Shown here piece after piece: positions 1 to 11,154 of a DNA stretch of 64,000 nt (positions within the stretch are counted from its first letter, which is position 1; the number at the start of each line of letters is the position of its first letter). Location: assembly GCA_039583875.1 (NCBI GenBank), contig CM077159.1, forward strand, positions 103,439,287 to 103,503,286. Direction: 5' to 3'. The stretch is from Platanthera guangdongensis. Taxonomy: Eukaryota > Streptophyta > Magnoliopsida > Asparagales > Orchidaceae. A model generated the notes under the pieces. The model did not search any database. It was not told where the DNA came from and was given only the letters and a program-made list of their open reading frames with translations. Both the position numbers and the translations under genes were made by a program.

Positions 1-277
1 AGAATTGAAATTTTCTTAAGTTTACTATGTAATCTTTTGATGTTAACATTCTGTAAACTTTTGAAATATGAATATGACAAAGCTGTTAGAACAATATGTT
101 GTGTGATAAATTTGCTATGAGATAAATTTATTTCATAATTGTTCTGAGAAACTGTCTATGTATACATGTTTGATTAATACATGTTTATGTTTGCCCTGAC
201 CTATAATCTTGCTCTACATCATTTTGTAATTTTATTATGAATGGTGTATATCATTGACTAAGGGTTATGACTTCTCC
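1..277 (+). other. 3' internal end of a Ty1/copia element, non-coding
   Basis: AT-rich DNA without a usable reading frame lies directly upstream of a polypurine tract and an LTR start. It is therefore the untranslated 3' end of the internal region of a plus-strand copia element whose body lies left of the window. Nothing else is recognisable here. The copia assignment rests on the PPT/LTR junction that follows. Confidence 0.6.
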
Positions 278-291
278 AAATAGGGGGAGAT
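278..291 (+). promoter_or_regulatory. Polypurine tract of the left copia element
   Basis: The sequence AAATAGGGGGAGAT immediately precedes the LTR start TGTTGGG. This is the classic Ty1/copia plus-strand primer followed by TGTTGG. The minus-strand copia element has the same arrangement at 5916-5930. Confidence 0.8.
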
Positions 292-437
292 TGTTGGGTA
301 CATTGGTTCTAATGTACCTGATTTGAAGAATCCTCACCCAACTCAATGATATACATCAAAATGTATTTGATGTGTTTTGAGTTTACTTGTGCAGGTTAAG
401 TATTTGCAGGAAATGATGAAAAAGTTTCTAAGTCCAT

Positions 438-1376
438 GTGTCGACACACAGAGGGAAAGTGTCGACACTTAAGAAGACTTGTGTTGACACCCAGGCAAGC
501 AGTGTCGACACTTGGAGCCATTGTGTCGACACCAGGGATGCAGAGTCGACACCAGACAGAAAGTGTCGACACAAGGAGCTGTGTCGACACTCAGTGAAGA
601 GAAGCCCAGTAAAGAAAGTGTCGACACTTAGCAGTTGTGTCGACACCCAGAAAAACTGTGTCTACATCAGAAAGTGTCGACAATTGGAGGCTGTGTCGAC
701 ACTCAGCAAAAGTCAGCAGAGACTAAGTATAAGTGTCGACACAAGAAAGATGTGTCGACACTCAGCAGAAGACTCAACACTTGAAGAAAGTGTCGACACC
801 CAGAACAATGTGTCGACATACCGCAGAAGAGTCAACACTTAAAGAAAGTGTCGACACAAGAAAGAATGTGTCGACACTTAGCTGAAGACTCAACACTTGA
901 AGAAAGTGTCGACACAAGGAGCTGTGTCGACACTTAGCAAAGTTCAAGAATATTCTAAGTGCAAGTGTCGACACTAAGGAGATGTGTCGACACTCAGCCA
1001 GAGTCTCAACAGAGGAAGTATGTGTCGACACAAGGAGCTGTGTCGACACTCAGTAAGTATCAACACTGAAGACATGTGTCGACACCAAGAAGCTGTGTCG
1101 ACACTGACAAGTTCAACACATGAAGATGTGTCGATACAAAGGAGATGTGTCGACACTTACAAGAATTCAGTAATATACTGAAGTACAAGTACTTGTGTCG
1201 ACACACATTATCAGTGTCGACACATGAAGAAGAAGCTGTGTCGGGATATAAAATCTACAACACAAGGAGTTGTGTCGACACCTTGTAGGATAGTGTCGAC
1301 ACTTAGACAACTTATGTCGACACTTGGTCTATAAGTGTCGACACTTAAAGACAGACAGTCTCGACACTTTCAGACA
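438..1376 (+). repeat. Array of GTGTCGACAC palindromes in LTR U3
   Basis: About 30 copies of GTGTCGACAC, some with one change (for example TGTCGATAC or TGTCGACAA), are spaced 15-40 bp apart over some 940 bp. Neighbouring copies alternate in context: AGTGTCGACACAAGGAGC, then TGTGTCGACACTCAG. Each copy is a perfect 10-bp palindrome with a central TCGA. Reading frames through the array on both strands give low-complexity peptides (VDT, CRH and STQ runs) and are not genes. Confidence 0.9.
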
Positions 1377-1500
1377 GTTACAGAATTTTCAAGAACTGAC
1401 TGGATGACTTGACAGCTGCAATTCCAGCCGGTCTACTGCACCTGTCAGAGTTGTCAGAAATGAGTTATGAACCGGACCAGCCGGTTACCATGAAGAAGGC

Positions 1501-1510
1501 CTATAAATAG
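1501..1510 (+). promoter_or_regulatory. TATA box of the left copia LTR
   Basis: CTATAAATAG lies just downstream of the palindrome array and at the start of the conserved 3' part of the LTR, where the U3/R boundary is expected. Transcription would begin about 30 bp downstream. Confidence 0.65.
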
Positions 1511-1924
1511 GCTTATACTGTCTACAGAAACGGGGTTCAAAAGCTCAACACATCAAGTTATACAAAGAAGATCTAGCTATTCCTTGAAGAATCAAGTGAA
1601 GATCTAAGAAGTTGGAGAGAGAGAGAGCTCCATCCAAGAAGTCAGCCATTGGAACCAGGCTGAGAAGAAGTGTTCAGATTTGTTCTGAATCTTAAGCAGC
1701 AGAGATCAAGGATCAACTGCAGAAGAGGTCAATATTATTGTGTTCTACTTTCAAGAAGCTTTGAAGAAAGCCAAGTCAGATTGATTTCAGTTGAGTTCTT
1801 CCAAGAACTCATCAAAAAACTCACAACTCTTCTCTCTTTTCTCTGAGTTGTTGAGTTACAATTTGTGTATTCATTTTATCTTGTAGGATCCTTAGGGATC
1901 TGAGTGTTGTAAGTCTGTAATTAT

Positions 1925-2060
1925 AAAGGCTGAGTGTAGGGCTTGAGTGCCTGAGTGTAGGAGAGTTGTATCTCTGAGTGTAGGCCTGTTGTGGCTGAGT
2001 GTAGGCCTTGGTGGCTGAGTGTAGGCCTTGGTGGCTGAGTGTAGGCTTTGTGAAGAAGCT
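1925..2060 (+). repeat. Short tandem repeat GAGTGTAGG in U5
   Basis: Several tandem copies of a roughly 20-bp unit, CTGAGTGTAGGCCTTGGTGG, occur in U5. The equivalent stretch of the second U5 copy (about 2730-2815) holds a shorter, degenerate version with GAGTTGTAGG and GAGCTGTAGG. Confidence 0.75.
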
Positions 2061-2370
2061 GAGTTGTAGGGCCTTGGGCCTGAGCTGTAGGAACCTATTT
2101 TGGGGTTCTGAGATAGTGGAGAAGTTAGGGCGAATCTAGTACACTACTAGATAGGCGAAGGGGGAAAGTGGATGTACCCAAACATTGGGGAACCACTATA
2201 AACTTGTGTGTTCACTGTGTGTATGTGGTTTGCTGTGATTGTTGTGTGATTGCTGTGCAAAAGTATATATAAATCTGTGATAAAATCTGAATTCTGCCTA
2301 AAAAGTCAAAAAGATTTAAGTCACCTATTCACCCCCCCCCCCTCTAAGTGATTAGGTACAATATCTTTCA

Positions 2371-3067
2371 TCTAGCTATTCATTGAAGAATCAGTTCAAG
2401 TGAAGATCTAAGTAGTTGGAAAGAGAGAGCTCCTTCCAAGAAGACAGCTGTTGGAACCAGACTATGAAGAAGGTTTCAGATTGGGATCTGAAACTTAAGT
2501 TGTAGTGATTGAAGATCAGCTGTATAGAGAATCAACCCTATTGTGTTCTACATTCAAGAAGCTTTGAAAAAAGCCAAGTGATGTTGATCTCAGCAGAGTT
2601 CTTCCAAGAACTCATCAAGAAACCTGTCAACTCTTCTCTCTTATTCTGAGTTGTAGGTATATACATTGTGTTCTTAATTTCTTGTAGGATCCTTAGGGAT
2701 CTAAGTTGTAAGACTGAAATTATAAAGGCTGAGTGGTAGGGCTATTGAGCCTGAGTTGTAGGAGTGGGATCACTCTGAGCTGTAGGAACCATTTGGGGTT
2801 CTGAGTGTAAGATCTGAGGAATATTGGAGGAGTGTGGCCGAATCTAGTACACTACTAGATAGGCGAAGGGGGAAAGTGGATGTACCCAAACCTTGGGGAA
2901 CCACTATAAAACTGTGTGTACTCTGTGTATGTGATTCTGTGATTGCTGTGCTGAAGTGCTGTGAAGTATTATTTATAATTCTGTGATATAATCTGCCTAA
3001 AAGTTTAAAAAGATAAAGTCACCTACTCACCCCCCCCCCTATAGGTGATTAGGTACAATTTCTTTCA
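2371..3067 (+). repeat. Second copy of the LTR 3' part (R/U5)
   Basis: This segment starts TCTAGCTATTCATTGAAGAA directly after the first CTTTCA. It is colinear, with substitutions and indels, with 1570-2370, and ends in the same poly-C / ATTAGGTACAAT / CTTTCA tail. It lacks a U3 and a TATA box. It is either a tandem duplication of the LTR end or a truncated relative placed exactly at the LTR border. Confidence 0.75.
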
Positions 3068-3357
3068 ACGACATCGACAAGCTCCTCCAGGCCAATGCGC
3101 AAGCTACAGTCAAGCTGACCCTGGAGATGCTGCAGGATGTAGGCTTCTTGGATGGGAGAGGTAAGCCCATCACCGCTCGCCAGCTCATCCCCTGGCTCTT
3201 TAAGCCTATCCCGAAGCCCTCAGGCGTGCCCGATTCCCCGCCTTCGGATGTCTCGAAATCCCCTGCCGCGGGTGGCGAGACATCCGGGGAGAGCTCAGGC
3301 GAGAGCTCCAGCGGTAGTTCAAGCGAGAGCTCGGAGGGGTACAGCGCGTCTCCCTGA
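3068..3357 (+). pseudogene. C-terminal fragment of the antisense accessory gene of the outer Tat-like element
   Basis: An open frame runs from the LTR border to a TGA at 3355-3357 with no internal stop. It first encodes an amphipathic stretch (DIDKLLQANAQATVKLTLEM), then a Pro-rich segment and a Ser/Gly/Glu-rich tail (SGESSGESSSGSSSESSEG). A plant-like 3' UTR follows. The order gene end, spacer, then tandem array matches the antisense gene of Tat-1 (41486-44925). I therefore read it as the end of the equivalent antisense ORF of the outer element, cut by the copia LTR. No family domain is visible in the fragment, and the assignment is positional inference. Confidence 0.45.
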
Positions 3358-3945
3358 GGGGCCCCCCTTTTCTTTTTTCCTTTCAGTTATACTGAGCGAG
3401 AACGCTCTAGACTTGTAACTATATAAAATACATTGTAAATATTATGTATTCATGCCATTTTCTTTTTAATGTAAATGCGTTTTGATACAATTTTTGTGGC
3501 CGAGTGCTTCTCAAGCGTGCTTTCGCCGAGGCCCTTAGCCTCCCTAGGGTAGTCTCCCTTAGTGATGGATAGGCAGGAACCTGTCGAAAGAGCCCAGGGC
3601 ATAGACGTTTCATTTCCGCACTCTGCCGAAAACCGCCTGACGGGAACATTGCTCGTGGGCCCTTTAAGACGAGGTCGTCCCTTTTTACCATGCACGAACT
3701 TTTCGAAGCTTTCGCTTAGCACTTCCCGCTGTCTGACCGAGAATAGTTTGTCAGTATGCTTTCCACAGAGAACTTCCTTCGGCGAGATATCCTTGGCGAG
3801 CGACCTCCCTGTCGAGATCTTCTCTGGCCGAGACTCTCCTGCCTGAGGGGGTCTTACCTCCTTTCATTCCGCATTCCGAGTGCGTTTCTTGCCCTGCTCA
3901 GAGCATCCGGGTCAGAGTGTCTCCAAGGATCAAAAACTTCCCTTC
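3358..3945. other. Spacer between accessory gene end and tandem array
   Basis: The spacer begins with a T-rich and then AT-rich stretch (about 3367-3480), consistent with a 3' UTR and polyadenylation region. A GC-richer segment without a credible ORF follows. Short frames here are shadows without family features. Confidence 0.5.
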
Positions 3946-4024
3946 CCCAGGCAAGCCTTCAGGCCTGCTAGCTAGATGAGAGCCTGCGCAGCGGGTCTAC
4001 CTAGGGCAGAGCCGAACTCGGGGT
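3946..4024. repeat. Single partial unit of the 113-bp tandem array
   Basis: This stretch matches the 113-bp unit that fills 62444-64000 (CAAGCCTTCAGGCCTGCTAG, then GATGAGAGCCTGCGCAGCGG, then the CCGAACTCGGGG end). It breaks off at the copia LTR, so the copia element sits inside the array. Confidence 0.85.
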
Positions 4025-5915
4025 TGAAAGTGCAGGTTAGATCTGATATACTCTAGAGGGGGGGTGAATAGAGTATGGTGCTCACTAAAAACTTTTTCCA
4101 AATTTTGTTGTATTCCTATGTGAACAGGAAAGCAAATAAAATAGAGTAAGCACAACAACTATCTAAACACAGATCAACACAGAGCAATCACAGAACACAG
4201 CCAGAAAACAAAAGAAAAGAGCAACCAGACGACACAAGAATTTTATAGTGGTTCCCCAACCTGGGTACATCCACTCTTCTACCACCCTGGTAGGAATCCA
4301 CTCAGGTTTTTGATCAGTTGTCTAACACCAATGAGCTTTTGTTTAGGTGCTCAAAAACCAAACCTCAAGTCTTTTGGAAGGAGACTTGCAACCGGAATAA
4401 TTTTGAAGGGATTTAAAACCCTGTACAGGAATTAGAAAGAAGGGATGGTGTCTTCTCTGTCAACAATCAGAGAGAAGACTTGTGGATTGATTGTAACAGA
4501 TCTTGCTCCCCCTGAGATCTTGAATTGGTCAAGAAAGCTGGAGCACTGCTTCAGGGTGATAGGTCTTCAATGACCAAGAATGCCTGGACCAGGAATGCTT
4601 CAGGAGCTTCTTCTGACAGATAAAGTTTGTTGTCCTTTGAAGTTATCCTGAGAATAGAGAGAAGAAGACTCTTGATTGAATTTGATTGTTCTTCTTCTTC
4701 TTCTTCTTGAAAATGTTCTCTGGTCAAGGCTGATTGCAGTCAAGAACTTTTGATTTGAGAATGATTGTTCTTCTCTGCAACCTCAGAGTGTTTGTCTGAT
4801 TGTGTATTGCTTGTTGTACTGTAATTTTATTCCTCTATCACTGCTTGATCCTTTTCTTTCTTACTGTGTGTCTTTCTGACTGAGAAACATTCAAACTTTT
4901 GAATGTCGAGCAGTAATTGCAGTCGGCTTTGGAAAGAAGCGACAATCAATAATTTCCCTAACTGTCCGAAGGAAAAATGGCATGTAATCGTCCATAGTCA
5001 ATGCGCATTCTAACGGTAACATTCCGAGAAGATCTGACATTAAATGTTCAGGAATCATCGCCAAGAAACTGGACGGGAAACTTGAAGAAAACCGAGTCTG
5101 GATTCATCAAACGAAGAATACAATTCATCGAGCTGCACTTGTGTTCGTCGAGCTGAACTTGAGTTCGTCGAGCTGAGCTTGAGAGAGTTCGTCGACCAGA
5201 CAATCTTCATTCGTCAAACAGACAGTCTTCATTCGTCGAGCTGAGAATCAAATTCGTCGAGCTGAGAAAAGTTCTGAACTTAGGCAAAATATTCTGCATC
5301 TGCTGAAATGTTGTGTCGACAAAAGTTGGTGTCGACAGATTGATCTTGGTGTCGACATAAGTCCTCTGGTGTCGACATAAGCTGGTGTCGACTGATATCC
5401 TTGTGTTGACACAAATCCTCTGGTGTCGACATAAGCTGGTGTCGACAAAAATTCTCTGAGTCCAGAAATCGTCGAGTAGAGTATACCATTCGTCGACCTG
5501 AGAGGCTGTGAACTTGAGGTCCAAGTTCGTCGAGCTTAGAATCCAATTCGTCGACCAAAGCTTGAAGCTGGACTTAGAAAAATTTGAAGTTCTCCTGACT
5601 TTGGCTTGATGTAGAAACTGAGTCTTCGTGGAATAGAGAACACAGATCGTTGAGCTCAGCACTAAGAATTGTCTCACGATCATCGAGCGCAGAACTCCTT
5701 TCGTCGAGCTGAGTTGAATGAACGTCGAACTCACTTTACTTAGTCTTGAAAACTTGTTAGACTGGAGTCTCTGATGGTCTTGGTGATAGCTGGTCCATCT
5801 GGAGTTGAGCCTAAGGACTTGACCTAGACTCTAGGATACAAATTGACCCTGGCTATACATGATGGGTCACATCCAAAGTCAGTGAACCTAGCCCAAATCA
5901 ACTAGGGATCCAACA
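4025..5915 (-). repeat. 3' LTR of the SIRE-like copia element
   Basis: On the minus strand it runs from TGTTGGATCCCTAG (5915) to ...CTGCACTTTCA (4025), 1891 bp. It is colinear with 60552-62443. In two samples of 300 bp I counted roughly 3% and 6.5% differences by eye. The U3 half carries TTCGTCGA-type motifs and a short GTGTCGAC cluster. The last part carries a C-run and CTCTAG before the terminus. Confidence 0.9.
5104..5735. repeat. TTCGTCGA and GTGTCGAC motif cluster in copia LTR U3
   Basis: About 15 copies of TTCGTCGA followed by GCTGA or CCAGA flank an inner cluster (5312-5450) of GTGTCGAC motifs. The same arrangement is in the other LTR at 61625-62260. Reading frames across it (up to 175 codons on the minus strand) are repetitive and not credible genes. 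Confidence 0.85.
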
Positions 5916-5930
5916 ATCTCCCCCTATTTG
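5916..5930 (-). promoter_or_regulatory. Polypurine tract of the SIRE-like copia element
   Basis: The minus strand reads CCAAATAGGGGGAGAT immediately before the LTR start TGTTGG. This is nearly the same as the PPT of the left copia element at 278-291. Confidence 0.85.
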
Positions 5931-6405
5931 GGTGAGGTCACTAACAGAGACTCAAAACAGAAAAACAAAGCATGAAAAGAGATATATCTGACAGAGAATT
6001 ATAACACATGCAATAGATATATATATACACAACTTTGTTTAAACAGATATCACAGTTTGAAAAACAAAAACAGACAGAAAATGAAATAACACAAAAAGAT
6101 TACTTCTTTGTCTTCTTCTGCTGAGGTTTGTCTTCAGATGTTTGCTCTCCTGTCTTCTTGAAAATGATTTCTCTCTTTAGATCTCGATCTTGAGCTATTG
6201 TCATAGTCATGTCAGCTGCCCAAATTATATTCAATGAAGTTGCTCTGGGGACAACTGCTTCTGAATGAAGTTTCATATAATCATCAACATTAAATAATTT
6301 ATTTCCTTTGTCAAACCTTTTCAGCTATTCTTTTCTATACTTTGACATGGTTGATAATCTTGATATATCTTTACCTTCAGCCTTGGCTTTATTTATCAAA
6401 GATAA
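5931..6405. other. 3' untranslated end of the copia internal region
   Basis: AT-rich DNA lies between the end of the accessory frame and the PPT. It contains no frame with family features, no palindrome cluster and no structure that I could support. Confidence 0.5.
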
Positions 6406-7994
6406 TCAAATCAATTCCTGGTATCTAGCCATTTTTGCTGTATTAGCAGTTTCAGGATCTTCAAAAGGGATTGTAGGAGAGAGAGGTCTCTTTGGACTTT
6501 CAGCTTTTTGAACTTCCGAACTTTGTTGCTGCTGCTGCTGCTTATGCTGTTGACTTTGAATTCCTGAGGAGGATGGCCTCTATTGGCTGCTCCCAAAAGA
6601 TCTCCCTGATTGTCTCTGGTATGTTTGCATTGGGGCAGATCTCTGGGAGCTAGAGCCACTGGCACCAACTGCTGGAGGAGGAGGAGGAGGAGGATCCTTC
6701 CTGTATCTGTTCACTAGAGGAGGGGAATATCTCCTTCTTCTCATTCTATCTTTCTGCTGGTTTTTGGAGAGCCACATCCATGCAGGCATTCCCTTATATG
6801 GAGTTACATTGTGCAGGATGTAGTAAGGGATGTCAGCATTGGGATTATGCTTTGGAGCTAGAGGAGGAGGAGCATTTCTTTTCTTTGAGAGCATCTTCTT
6901 TTTCTTAGAAACAGCATCTTCATCTGAGTCATCATCATCATTTTCTTCAGACTCAGAACCTTGAGTGATGACATAAAGAGCATCCAAAGCCTTCAAAGCT
7001 TTATCAGAAACAACTGCCTTTTATGGAGGTGGGGCAGAAGATTCAGCAATTGGAATATCAACAATAGGAGAGGACGGAGCTGCACAGGAAACAGAAATAA
7101 TATGGACAGAGCATTCAGCTGATATCCTGTTTTCTTCTTCAATGTCAGCCTGAATAAGCTCATCCAAATCTGGCAGGGGAGAGTCATCCATAACAAAATC
7201 TGGTGCTGAAACTGGCACTGAAGTGTCTTCTGGAATGACCTTTGGGCTAAAATCTTAGATGGAGGCTGAAGCTGAGAGAGCAAAATTTTCACAGAGTTGC
7301 TTAGCAACTGCTGGACTAGCTGGAGAGGTATAAGGTACAATAGCCAGACTTGGCTTAGTAAAATCTGCTGGAAAGAATTGCATATTTGCAGTATCAAAAT
7401 TACTCAACAAAACAGATAAGTTCACTGTGGGATTTAAATAGAAATCACCAACAGGTGTTATTTGTGCAACTGACTCATCCAAATCAATGTCAGTATCCAT
7501 AAATTGAATTAACTCAATCATTTCAGAATCAAAATCTGTCAAAGTTTCTGTATCATCATCTGAATCTGCATCTGCTAGAGCGAGAACTGCTGCTGTGACT
7601 GCTGCTACTATTGCAACTGCATCTGCTGCAACTTCATCACTAAGCATCTCCCCCTGCATGGGTTCAGGAGAACCTGGAGCCAGGCCCCTAGATGAAGAGG
7701 GGACAGTAGATAGAAGAGAGATTTGGGCAGATAAGGAATTGGTGGAGGTCACAAGAGGTGTAATGGCCTCATGGATGAGAGATTTTATGAGGGCAGTGAG
7801 TAAGGAGATGCTGGTAGATGGATCAAATGGGGAGGAGGAAGAAGATGGAATAGAGGGTGGAATAACAGATGGAGTAGGTGCATCTAGCATGATTTTGTCT
7901 GAGGGTATGATGTAAGATGGAATGGTGGATAAGTGTGGGGGAAGAGGAGACTGAGGAGGTGTAGGAATTGTTGTCTCAAGAGGGGAAGTTGGAG
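6406..7994 (-). pseudogene. C-terminal part of the copia additional ORF after pol
   Basis: One minus-strand frame runs from the Tekay-1 insertion point to a TGA at 6406-6408. It is broken only by TAA at 7255-7257, TAA at 7021-7023 and TAG at 6580-6582. The product is of low complexity but ordered: Pro/Ser/Thr-rich, then a helical stretch (about 7800-7860), then an acidic Ala/Asp-rich part (SDDDTETLTDFDSEM). A second acidic run, a Lys/Arg block, a conserved-looking ADIPYYILHNVTPYKGMPAW segment, a Pro run and a Gln run follow. It continues the frame at 19783-20472 once Tekay-1 is removed. No envelope features (signal peptide, membrane span) are visible. The function is unknown. Confidence 0.7.
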
Positions 7995-7999
7995 GAGTG

Positions 8000-10900
8000 T
8001 GTAACGCCCCCGGTTTTTCTGTGTTTTGTTTGATTTTGGATTGGCGTTACGATGACGCATTTCCGGCCCTTCGCCGTTGTAGAGCGCGGTCCTAGCTCTG
8101 TAGGTTCCTTGTGTAGCCTGGTTGTAGCCAGTTGGCAAGTTTCCCCAGCTAGCCGGAGTCTGTTTTGGTGACTCGGTTGGGCCTCTTAGGGAAATGCTTG
8201 CATTTTGGCTTCGGGAGGTGTTAGCCCGAGTGTTCGATCGTCGGATGTTGTTTTCGACCTCGTCGTTGTTTTCGTGGCTTGGTTGTTTAGCTACGGTGCG
8301 AGTTTTGGTCGAAATCCGAGATCGTTTGCCTTCGCGTCGTTTCGGCGTTGTTTTGTTAACTGCATGTTTGTAATGTTTGCTGTGCTGTGCGTGGTCTGTT
8401 GTGGCTGAGCTTGTAGGCTGGTGCCTTGTCTCTTGTTTGCTAGGTGTTAGCAGGTTTCTTTTCTGTGTAAGTTTGGGTGACACAGCCTGGGTCACGCCCG
8501 TGACCCAGGGCGTGTCGTGCTCGGGCAGAGCTCCCGTTTCTCCGGTCGACGAATTTTTGGTCGACGGGGATTTTTTGTAGGAACACGGCCGTGACACGGG
8601 CGTGTCACGGGCGTGTCCCCCTTCAGTTCGTCGAGCTGCGCTCGATGGTCGTCAGGCGGTGTTTAGTGAGAACACGGCCCTGTCACGGGCATGTCGTGTC
8701 GAACACAGGCGTGACATTGGGGCGTGTCTCTTTGTTCGACGATCGGCGCTCCACGATCGTCGGGCGGTGTTCGAGTTGGTACACGGCCTGTGACACGGGC
8801 GTGTCACAGGGCGTGTCCCTTGCTTCGTCGAGCGGAGATCGACTTTCGTCGAGTGGGTAGGTGCGTGAGTACACGCCCCGTGACACAGGCGTGTCGGGCC
8901 GTGTCACGGGCATGTCTGGGGGGAGTGTCCCGTGTTTTAGTCGAGTGGAGATCGGCGTTCGTCGAGTGTGTGAGTACACGCCCCGTGACACGGGCGTGTC
9001 GGGCCGTGTCACGGGCGTGTCTTGGGCGTGTTCCGTACTTTTTTCCTGAAATCATCTTTTGTTGCCGTGGACTGCTTTTCCTCCTCATTTTCATCGTTCC
9101 CGAGTCTGGAGAGCTTCCAGCGGAAGGGTTTTGAGAGGAGGCGGTGGTTGTTTTGGCCGGCGATTTCGGGAGGGTTAGAGCCCGTTCTTCTCGTGTGATA
9201 GCGGATTCGGTTTGCTCTCGGCCAGATCTTCCCTTCCATGTAAGTTTTTCTTGATTTAGGGTTCGATTCCAGGAATTTCTAAATATCTGATTTCTTTCTT
9301 CCCTCAAGTTTCAGCTTTGGTCTTCTAGGTGGCCGATCTTGCCGCCGGAGCCAAGCCGTGGTGCGGCTGTTGTTTGTTTTTCCGAATAGGTAGAGGCAAG
9401 TGGCCCCTTGCCCTTGCCAATTTTTTTTCTAACCCTTGATCTTTTTTATTTCTTCTGCAAAGCTCTGTTCTCTTTGTCCTTTTTCCTCCCTAGGGCAGCA
9501 GGTTAAGTTATTACATCAAGCTTTTAATCAAGTGCTGATTCTTCATTTCTTTTTCTGGAATTTTAATCAATGTTCTCTTTTGTCGGAGGTTTAGTGTCCA
9601 GTGGGTAGCTAGAGTTAGGGTGAGGTGGTTGTTAGTTACAGTTTAGGGTTAGTTGCGGTAGCTCCGAGTAGTTAGGACGGAACGGTGGGTTGAGATTAAA
9701 TCTCCAATTCTCTGTTTTCGCGCATGAGAGGACTTAAGCTGCGATTTTAGCAAGACTTACGTTTACCCTAAGTTAAAAGCGCTGACAGCGTCGAGTGAGC
9801 CGAGCTCACTCAAGGCCGTCACTCAGCGTAGGTCTTGCGGCTAAGTATTTTTAGGCGTCAGGTGAGTGGAGTTTACTCAATGCTGCGTCGAGTGGGCTCG
9901 ACATTTCTGTCCTGAGTTCATGTGTACCTTAGGATTGTTAGTGTGACTTTTCCCTTCCTTTAGGGGGTGGTATTGGGTGTTCGGCAAATTTTTGCTTGCC
10001 GACTCTTGGGTTGTGGCAGGTGGTGGAGTTTTAGTGGCCTCTCGAGGGGTGGATTTTGACATGGAGAGCTGTGGCCACCGCGTGTTTGCCCTGGTTTGGG
10101 TTGGTGTGTGGGACCCTAAAGCTGCCACTGGAGACCCCTTAGCCCTTTTTGTTGGATCTGATTTTGGTTATGTATTCAGATCCATGTTTTTGACCACTGC
10201 CACTTACCCACGTATTAGGAATGTTAGACTCTTTTGTTGAGCTTGTTGCTTTTATTGCTCGCACTTGGTGTGCTTTGCTGTGCTTTAGACAGTGCTCTTT
10301 TCTTACTGTCATGCTCTTTCTTTTGCTTATAGCAGCTTGTTGTCGGGTTGGTAAACCCTTCTTTTTGCTCTTAACTCTAATGCTTTATTTACACTTTTGA
10401 TTATTTCCTTGCTGAGGTGTTCTTTTCTTGAATGCCTCAGGTTCAGGTTGTAGCCGGTTCAGCGGCTAGTTCTTTTGGAGGGGCTGGTTTGTGGCCTCTT
10501 GGGTAGCGGAGACAGCTGATCCTGATTCTGTGAGGTAGTTCTTTACTTTTCTGTATAGACATACATACTCACCAGTGGGTTCGTGTCAGGTTGTTGGCGC
10601 CCACTGGTGGCTTCTTGCGATGCTGGGTATGAACTTAAACTGTTGTTTTTGCCTATTAGTGGTTGTTTACTTGCTTCTGGGAAGGATTTTTGCTAGGTTG
10701 CATGTTAGATATTTTAAACCCTAAAAGCATTATTATATGTATATCATGCATAGCATAATTATAAAACAAAGTCACTATATTTCCTTAGCGTAAAAAGACT
10801 ACTTTTTATATCTATTATATTCACTTTAGAGTCGTGCTTACCATGAGTTGTCCCTCGGGGACACTCATGCTCACTAGGGTGTCAACTTAATTGAACCAAA

Positions 10901-11141
10901 CTATTTTCTGCTGCGTATACTTATACTTTTAATTATGGACTAGCTGATCCACCGTGCCGAGGGATACGACCAATCAACATAACTGCTTTTCTTTCATAAT
11001 TAATCAACGATTTTCCTTAATTCTAAGGTCTGGAGTTTTGCCTGAGCGCGTGCAGTTATCCCCTGCACGGCGTGGCATCACGGCACGTGTTTTCTCTTGC
11101 TCTGATACGATTTTATCGTTGAGAAAATGCGGGTTGTGACA
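8000..11141 (+). repeat. 5' LTR of Tekay-1
   Basis: The LTR starts TGTAACGCCCCCGG and ends GGTTGTGACA, 3142 bp. It contains a GC-rich palindrome array (8485-9035) and the perfect inverted repeat GAGTGAGC-CGA-GCTCACTC near 9795-9813. A possible TATA-like AATTATAAAAC lies near 10757-10767. No other TATA box was convincing, so the transcription start is uncertain. ORFs on the minus strand here (up to 237 codons) are shadows without family features. Confidence 0.95.
8485..9035. repeat. ACACGGGCGTGTC / TTCGTCGAG palindrome array in Tekay-1 LTR
   Basis: Repeated inverted motifs such as GACACGGGCGTGTC, GTGACACGGGCGTGTCACGG and CACGGCCGTG alternate with TTCGTCGAG-N5-GATCG blocks. The copy in the 3' LTR spans about 17120-17670. 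The second motif is the same kind as in the copia LTRs. Confidence 0.85.
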
Positions 11142-11143
11142 GT

Positions 11144-11154
11144 TGGTATCAGAG
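11144..11154 (+). promoter_or_regulatory. Primer binding site of Tekay-1 (tRNA-iMet type)
   Basis: TGGTATCAGAG lies 2 bp after the 5' LTR. It matches the complement of the plant initiator tRNA-Met 3' end, the usual primer of plant copia and chromovirus elements. Confidence 0.9.

Larger units (their letters stand above)
292..3067 (+). repeat. 3' LTR of the left copia element, with duplicated U5
   Basis: The LTR starts TGTTGGGTAC just after the PPT. A first terminus ...CTTTCA lies at 2370 and a second at 3067. The U3 part (292 to about 1500) is dominated by GTGTCGACAC palindromes. A TATA box lies at 1501-1510. The R-U5 part ends with a poly-C tract and ATTAGGTACAAT before CTTTCA. The tail resembles LTR ends of SIRE/Maximus-type elements and the tail of the minus-strand copia LTR in this window. 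At about 2.8 kb it is long because its last 700-800 bp are present twice. The partner 5' LTR is outside the window, so no TSD can be tested. Confidence 0.7.

Noticed and set aside
438..1181. Several ORFs of 60-134 codons on both strands in the left LTR
   Set aside because: They are translations of the GTGTCGACAC array (VDT, CRH and STQ repeats) without any domain, and both strands are open because the palindrome contains no stop in any frame.
438..1376. CRISPR-like array
   Set aside because: The repeat is only 10 bp and palindromic, spacing is irregular, the spacers are similar to each other, and it lies in an LTR of a plant element.
7884..8597. 237-codon minus-strand ORF (and its copy at 16622-17233)
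   Set aside because: It lies across the Tekay-1 LTR start and has no family features. The second copy is shorter because of LTR context, as expected of a chance frame.
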